Below are positions 21,751 to 24,729 of a DNA stretch of 24,729 nt, piece after piece. The position numbers were made by a program, and so were the translations under genes. The notes beneath the pieces are model-generated. The model saw nothing but the letters and a program-made list of their open reading frames with translations, did no database searches and had not been told where the DNA came from. The stretch's first letter is position 1. Every line of letters begins with the position of its first letter. Source of the DNA: Candidatus Falkowbacteria bacterium CG10_big_fil_rev_8_21_14_0_10_39_9 (GTDB lineage: Bacteria > Patescibacteriota > Patescibacteriia > Patescibacteriales > UBA12465); the NCBI GenBank assembly GCA_002778645.1, contig PFAQ01000044.1, positions 1 through 24,729 of the forward strand. The letters are read 5' to 3'.

Positions 21751-22755
21751 ATGAATGAAGAGTATTTAAATTATTGTCAAAAGGCTTATCAAAAAATTCT
21801 GATAGCCAATAAAATCTTAATAGTATCTCATCTCCACCCTGATGTTGACGCTCTGTCTTCGATTGGAATTATGATTGAGTTAGCTGAAAGTTTAGATAAA
21901 AATTATTTGGCTTATGCCCAAGATAAAGATGATTTGATTTTTGATTTTTTGCCCCATGCCGAACGCGTCCACGCTAAGCTACCGCTGGGGTTTTCTTTTA
22001 ACGACTACGATTTAATTATCATTTTAGATTGTGGCGCTATTAATCGCACCGGGCTCACTGAAGCTTTGCATAATCGGAATAAAAAAAATGTTTATGTTAT
22101 TGAATTTGACCACCACCCTCCAGTCGATCATTTTGCTGATTTGGAAATTCGTTTACCGGAATTAGCTTCAGCCACCGAAGTATTGTATCATTTTTTGAAA
22201 ATTAATCAGATTGTGATTAATAAAAATTTAGCTAATCTTTTACTTTCAGGGATTATGACTGACACTGGTAATTTTTTATATCCCTCTACCAGTGAAGACA
22301 CTATTAATATTGCCTCAGAAATGTTGCGTTTCGGAGCTCAGCTGCCCAAAATTTTTCAAAACACTGTCCAAAATAAAAATCTAGCTTCGATGCGCTTGCT
22401 AGGTCTGGCTCTTAAAAATCTGAAGATTAATTTAGAATATAATCTAGCTGTTTCGGTTTTGGCCAAAGAGGAGGTTAAGGAAATTATTCAAACCTTAGAT
22501 CTAGACGAGGCTATCAATGACATCTTCGGTGATATTATCGCCTTCTTAAGTAATTTGGGCGGCGTCAAAGGAGTACTATTGCTGTGCGAAGAATCAGATG
22601 GCCGGGTTAAGGCTAATCTACGAACAGCTGATCCTAATATGGACATCTCTCGTTTAGCTCAGATCTTTGGTGGGGGCGGACATCCTAAGGCGAGTGGTTT
22701 TTTGGTGTTGGGCAAAATTGTGAAAAAAGATAATGGTTGGGAATTTGATTATTAG
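21751..22755 (+). CDS. DHH/DHHA1 phosphoesterase, NrnA-like
   Basis: This 334-aa manganese-dependent phosphoesterase belongs to the family that degrades very short RNAs (nanoRNAs) and dephosphorylates pAp. The DHH domain has SHLHPDVDALSSIG (about residues 27-40), ILDCGAINRTG, the signature FDHHPPVDHF and GIMTDTGNF. The DHHA1 domain near the C-terminus has KANLRTADPNMDISRLA and the substrate-binding GGGGHPKASGF. The frame is open upstream to an ATG at 21724, but that lies inside the rbfA terminator hairpin, so 21751 is preferred. infB-rbfA-nrnA order is common in bacteria. A closely related function such as c-di-AMP or c-di-GMP breakdown cannot be ruled out. Confidence 0.9.
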   Translation: MNEEYLNYCQKAYQKILIANKILIVSHLHPDVDALSSIGIMIELAESLDKNYLAYAQDKDDLIFDFLPHAERVHAKLPLGFSFNDYDLIIILDCGAINRTGLTEALHNRNKKNVYVIEFDHHPPVDHFADLEIRLPELASATEVLYHFLKINQIVINKNLANLLLSGIMTDTGNFLYPSTSEDTINIASEMLRFGAQLPKIFQNTVQNKNLASMRLLGLALKNLKINLEYNLAVSVLAKEEVKEIIQTLDLDEAINDIFGDIIAFLSNLGGVKGVLLLCEESDGRVKANLRTADPNMDISRLAQIFGGGGHPKASGFLVLGKIVKKDNGWEFDY

Positions 22756-22780
22756 CTATAAAAAATATTTTAGATAAATA

Positions 22781-22811
22781 AAAAAAGCCTTTTCTTAGAA
22801 AAGGCTTTTTT
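22781..22811. terminator. Bidirectional terminator between DHH phosphoesterase and lipoprotein
   Basis: AAAAAAGCCTTTT and AAAAGGCTTTTTT pair perfectly around CTTAG. The A- and T-runs make it usable by the convergent genes on both sides. Confidence 0.88.
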
Positions 22812-22820
22812 GCAATCTTT

Positions 22821-24020
22821 TTAAATATTTTCAACCAATTCGCCGTTATAGTAGAATATACTATTGGCCATATTGGATGATGGGTAGAATACTCCGGCAA
22901 TCATAGTGCCGTATCTGTAATGGATTTCTCCAGTAACAGATGGGAATAAGACGTCGTAGTATTCTGGATTAGAAAGGTTTACCGTTCCACTTAATGTGGT
23001 CCAGGTGGTTGAAGCAGATCCTATTTTGTACTGGCAACAAAAGTTGGTACCAGTAAATTTCAGAAAATGTTTGTAACTAGACCAGCGGACGGTATACTGA
23101 TGAGCTATGTCGTCACCATTATTTCCAGGTATAGGATTAACTACTCCAGGAACGGGGATGGTTACCAAAACTGTTCCGTTTGGAGCTCTGGCCGTGATAG
23201 TACTTCCATTATTATCGATATTTATTTTCCAAAAGCTGCCAGTTCCTGGGTATAGGATGTTTGGGCTACCGTTTGAAGCGGTAAACCACATCCCTCCGTT
23301 GCTGCCATCTTCATAACCACCGTTAAACTCTATGGTAGTGATTCCAGAAGCAGTTGGAACGGCAATCGAAAATACTACTGAATCGTTAATTAATGGAGCA
23401 GCAACGTGCACAAAATCGGTGCTGTTTACCTTGGCCACATAGAACCAGGTCTTACCAACTAAAGTTGAATACTCAGCTCTGCTGATTGCTAAAGATAAAG
23501 TGGTGTTGGTGGTGTTAGCATATAGGCCTTTAACACCAACTGGTGCTGTGTTTGTGTTGTTGGGTGGAGTAACATTTTCGGTGACGTTAATTGTAATATT
23601 AACATAACTAAATGGTATTCCATTATAAGTCCCGCTAACACTCATAACATAATTTCCAGCAACTAGAAATTTCTGATTGATGCAGTTTTCGATTGCTGCG
23701 GAAGTGTAAAATACTGAGCCATTAGGGTTTAATATAGTATAAGTCCCCTTGGCCTTTGCAATTTCGGTGGTGTCTGACGGATTCAGCCAGAACTTAAAAT
23801 AGAATTTTAAGTCCCCAGTAATTGTGCTGTTGGATTGTAATAATCCCATGGCACCTTTACTTTCATTAACTGAGCCCATCAAAGTTACTTCAGTGTTTGT
23901 TGGGTGTGGTGGAGTTGGCTTTTGTGGGGCCATTTCTTTCATATCCATTTTTTTACAACTAACTGTCAAAGTCCCGATAGTTAATATCAGTACTAGCAAA
24001 TTTAAGATTTTTGTTTTCAT
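22821..24020 (-). CDS. Putative surface lipoprotein, 399 aa
   Basis: I do not recognise a named family. A lipoprotein signal peptide (residues 1-22) ends in the lipobox LTVSC, with the lipidated Cys at 22 followed by KKMDMKE. A Pro/Thr-rich linker (about 31-45) comes next. The rest is Ser/Thr/Asn/Gly-rich with alternating hydrophobic residues and few Lys or Arg, as in extracellular beta-sandwich proteins. At about residues 60-150 the pattern resembles an Ig-like domain (FYFKFWLNPSDTTEIAKAKG). The C-terminal part (about 300-399) looks like a second domain. The signal peptide is of the kind common in Bacteroidota but is not exclusive to them. Likely attached to the outer face of the cell membrane, function unknown. 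Confidence 0.75.
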   Translation of the reverse strand: MKTKILNLLVLILTIGTLTVSCKKMDMKEMAPQKPTPPHPTNTEVTLMGSVNESKGAMGLLQSNSTITGDLKFYFKFWLNPSDTTEIAKAKGTYTILNPNGSVFYTSAAIENCINQKFLVAGNYVMSVSGTYNGIPFSYVNITINVTENVTPPNNTNTAPVGVKGLYANTTNTTLSLAISRAEYSTLVGKTWFYVAKVNSTDFVHVAAPLINDSVVFSIAVPTASGITTIEFNGGYEDGSNGGMWFTASNGSPNILYPGTGSFWKINIDNNGSTITARAPNGTVLVTIPVPGVVNPIPGNNGDDIAHQYTVRWSSYKHFLKFTGTNFCCQYKIGSASTTWTTLSGTVNLSNPEYYDVLFPSVTGEIHYRYGTMIAGVFYPSSNMANSIFYYNGELVENI

Positions 24021-24157
24021 CGCTATTTGATTTTAATTAGATTAATAATAAGAATAAATAATTAGGTTAATAATAAAGATCCTGTCGACTTAAGTCTAAA
24101 TCAACAAAATCTTTATTATTAACTCCTCCTATTATCAACTATAAAATCAAATATCAG
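24021..24157. other. Spacer holding an inverted repeat and a sequence discontinuity
   Basis: This AT-rich region upstream of the leftward lipoprotein gene should hold its promoter. A 15-bp inverted repeat (GTTAATAATAAAGAT and its complement) lies at 24066-24080 and 24109-24123. At about 24150-24166 the sequence changes into the middle of an ABC1/UbiB kinase gene without a start codon or ribosome binding site. Confidence 0.5.
24066..24123. repeat. 15-bp perfect inverted repeat, 28-nt spacer
   Basis: The left arm is 24066-24080 (GTTAATAATAAAGAT) and the right arm is 24109-24123. It is not followed by a terminator-like tail. It lies between the lipoprotein start and the truncated kinase fragment and could be an operator, a mobile-element end or a by-product of recombination. 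Confidence 0.7.
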
Positions 24158-24729
24158 TTGTGGATTGTCAAAGTTCAACGACCCGGAATCAAAGAAACCA
24201 TAACAAGCGACATTAGTATCCTCTCATTTCTTGCAAACGTACTGGAGTCTCAAATTCCAGAAGCAAGGATCATTGGCCCCACCCGTATTGTCGACGAATT
24301 TTTCAAGACAATGGAACTTGAAATGAACTACACAGTCGAAATGAATAATGCGAGGAGGATTGCTGAAAATTTCTCAAAAGAAACTGGAATTGTGATTCCC
24401 AAAGTCTACCCAGAAATGACGACGGACAAAGTACTTGTCATGGAAAAACTAAATGGAATTCGATTCAGTGACATTGAATCCATTAAAAATGGTCCATTTG
24501 ACAATAAAGAGCTTGTAAAAGTCGGGGTAGAGGCTCTTTTTAAAATGATTATGGAAGATGGACTCTTCCATGGTGATCTCCACGCAGGAAATCTGTTCGC
24601 TCTTCCCGGAAATCGAATTGGAATTATTGACTTTGGAATGATGGGAAGACTCTCCCAAAAATCCCAAGACCACCTTTTAAAAATGTTTGTTGCGATCGTC
24701 GATGAAGACTTTGAAAGCCTTTGCTACGA
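24158..24729 (+). CDS. ABC1/UbiB (AarF) kinase-like protein fragment, 5'-truncated and cut by the window end
   Basis: About 190 aa of an ABC1/UbiB atypical kinase, a family linked to ubiquinone biosynthesis and lipid metabolism. The nucleotide-binding lysine is in IVKVQRPGI, followed by MELEMNYTVEMNNARRIAENF (about residues 48-68, with the Glu of the ExD-type motif). The catalytic HGDLHAGN and the metal-binding DFG motif (IIDFGMMGRL) are also present. The family's N-terminal part, about 100 residues with the KxGQ motif, is absent. The frame is open back to about 24077 with no ATG and no similarity visible before VKVQ. The 3' end runs off the window. Sequence style differs from neighbouring genes. 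It is either a gene remnant or, more likely, the product of an assembly chimera. The TTG at 24158 is only a nominal start. Confidence 0.75.
   Translation, partial: MWIVKVQRPGIKETITSDISILSFLANVLESQIPEARIIGPTRIVDEFFKTMELEMNYTVEMNNARRIAENFSKETGIVIPKVYPEMTTDKVLVMEKLNGIRFSDIESIKNGPFDNKELVKVGVEALFKMIMEDGLFHGDLHAGNLFALPGNRIGIIDFGMMGRLSQKSQDHLLKMFVAIVDEDFESLCY

Noticed and set aside
23067..24030. Plus-strand open frames opposite the lipoprotein gene
   Set aside because: Short, overlapping, and without conserved features; the minus-strand frame has a clear signal peptide.
24449..24673. Minus-strand open frame opposite the ABC1 kinase fragment
   Set aside because: The plus strand carries the kinase motifs HGDLHAGN and DFG, so the minus frame is a shadow.
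1..24729. CRISPR arrays, transposases, phage genes, toxin-antitoxin or defence modules
   Set aside because: No regularly spaced repeats, recombinase motifs or known defence domains were seen in either strand; the only repeated unit is the 24-bp palindrome present twice.

Overview
The window looks like a piece of an AT-rich, small-genome bacterium of the Patescibacteria (Candidate Phyla Radiation), probably Parcubacteria-like, covering the dnaA/replication-origin neighbourhood. This rests on gene content and style, not on a database search. Genes are tightly packed, Shine-Dalgarno sequences are nearly absent, and TATAAT boxes often sit only about 8-12 nt before the ATG. The S6-SSB-S18 operon has no L9 gene, dnaN is not followed by recF or gyrB, and a prepilin fused to a FISUMP domain, a bactofilin, an O-antigen-ligase-like protein and a class A PBP with an Ig-like tail are all present.

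Layout. 58-2712 (leftward): tRNA-Ser(CGA), an RsuA/RluB pseudouridine synthase, an unknown 131-aa protein and a polytopic O-antigen ligase-like protein. 2803-4652 (leftward): rpsF-ssb-rpsR-efp, preceded by a structured leader. 4931-6091 (rightward): a Trm11/TrmG10-type RNA methyltransferase. 6156-7145 (leftward): trpS. 7214-11082 (rightward): tRNA-Pro(GGG), a GalT-like transferase beginning 3 nt after the tRNA, and a 952-aa PBP1A. 11151-12144 (leftward): a FISUMP prepilin split by a one-base frameshift. 12154-14920 (leftward): dnaN and dnaA, with an AT-rich, DnaA-box-containing spacer between them. 15152-16697 (rightward): rpmH-rnpA-yidD-yidC, divergent from dnaA. 16774-18528 (leftward): rubrerythrin, a degenerate lipid-kinase-like protein and bactofilin. 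18663-19128: tRNA-Arg(CCT), a possible small gene and tRNA-Ala(GGC). 19382-22755 (rightward): infB, rbfA and a DHH phosphoesterase. 22821-24020 (leftward): a lipoprotein. 24150-24729: a 5'-truncated ABC1/UbiB kinase fragment that does not fit the rest.

Most of the window is core information processing: replication initiation, translation initiation and elongation, ribosome assembly, RNase P, tRNAs and membrane protein insertion. A smaller part is cell envelope (PBP, O-antigen ligase-like protein, bactofilin, pilin, lipoprotein). I found no CRISPR array, transposase, toxin-antitoxin pair or defence island.

The items most worth a second look are: a perfect 24-bp palindrome present twice, once inside a coding sequence and once just before the rubrerythrin start; the abrupt ABC1-kinase fragment at the right end, a possible assembly chimera; the frameshifted FISUMP prepilin; the three DnaA-box clusters; the tRNA-Pro/galT arrangement; and the rpsF leader.
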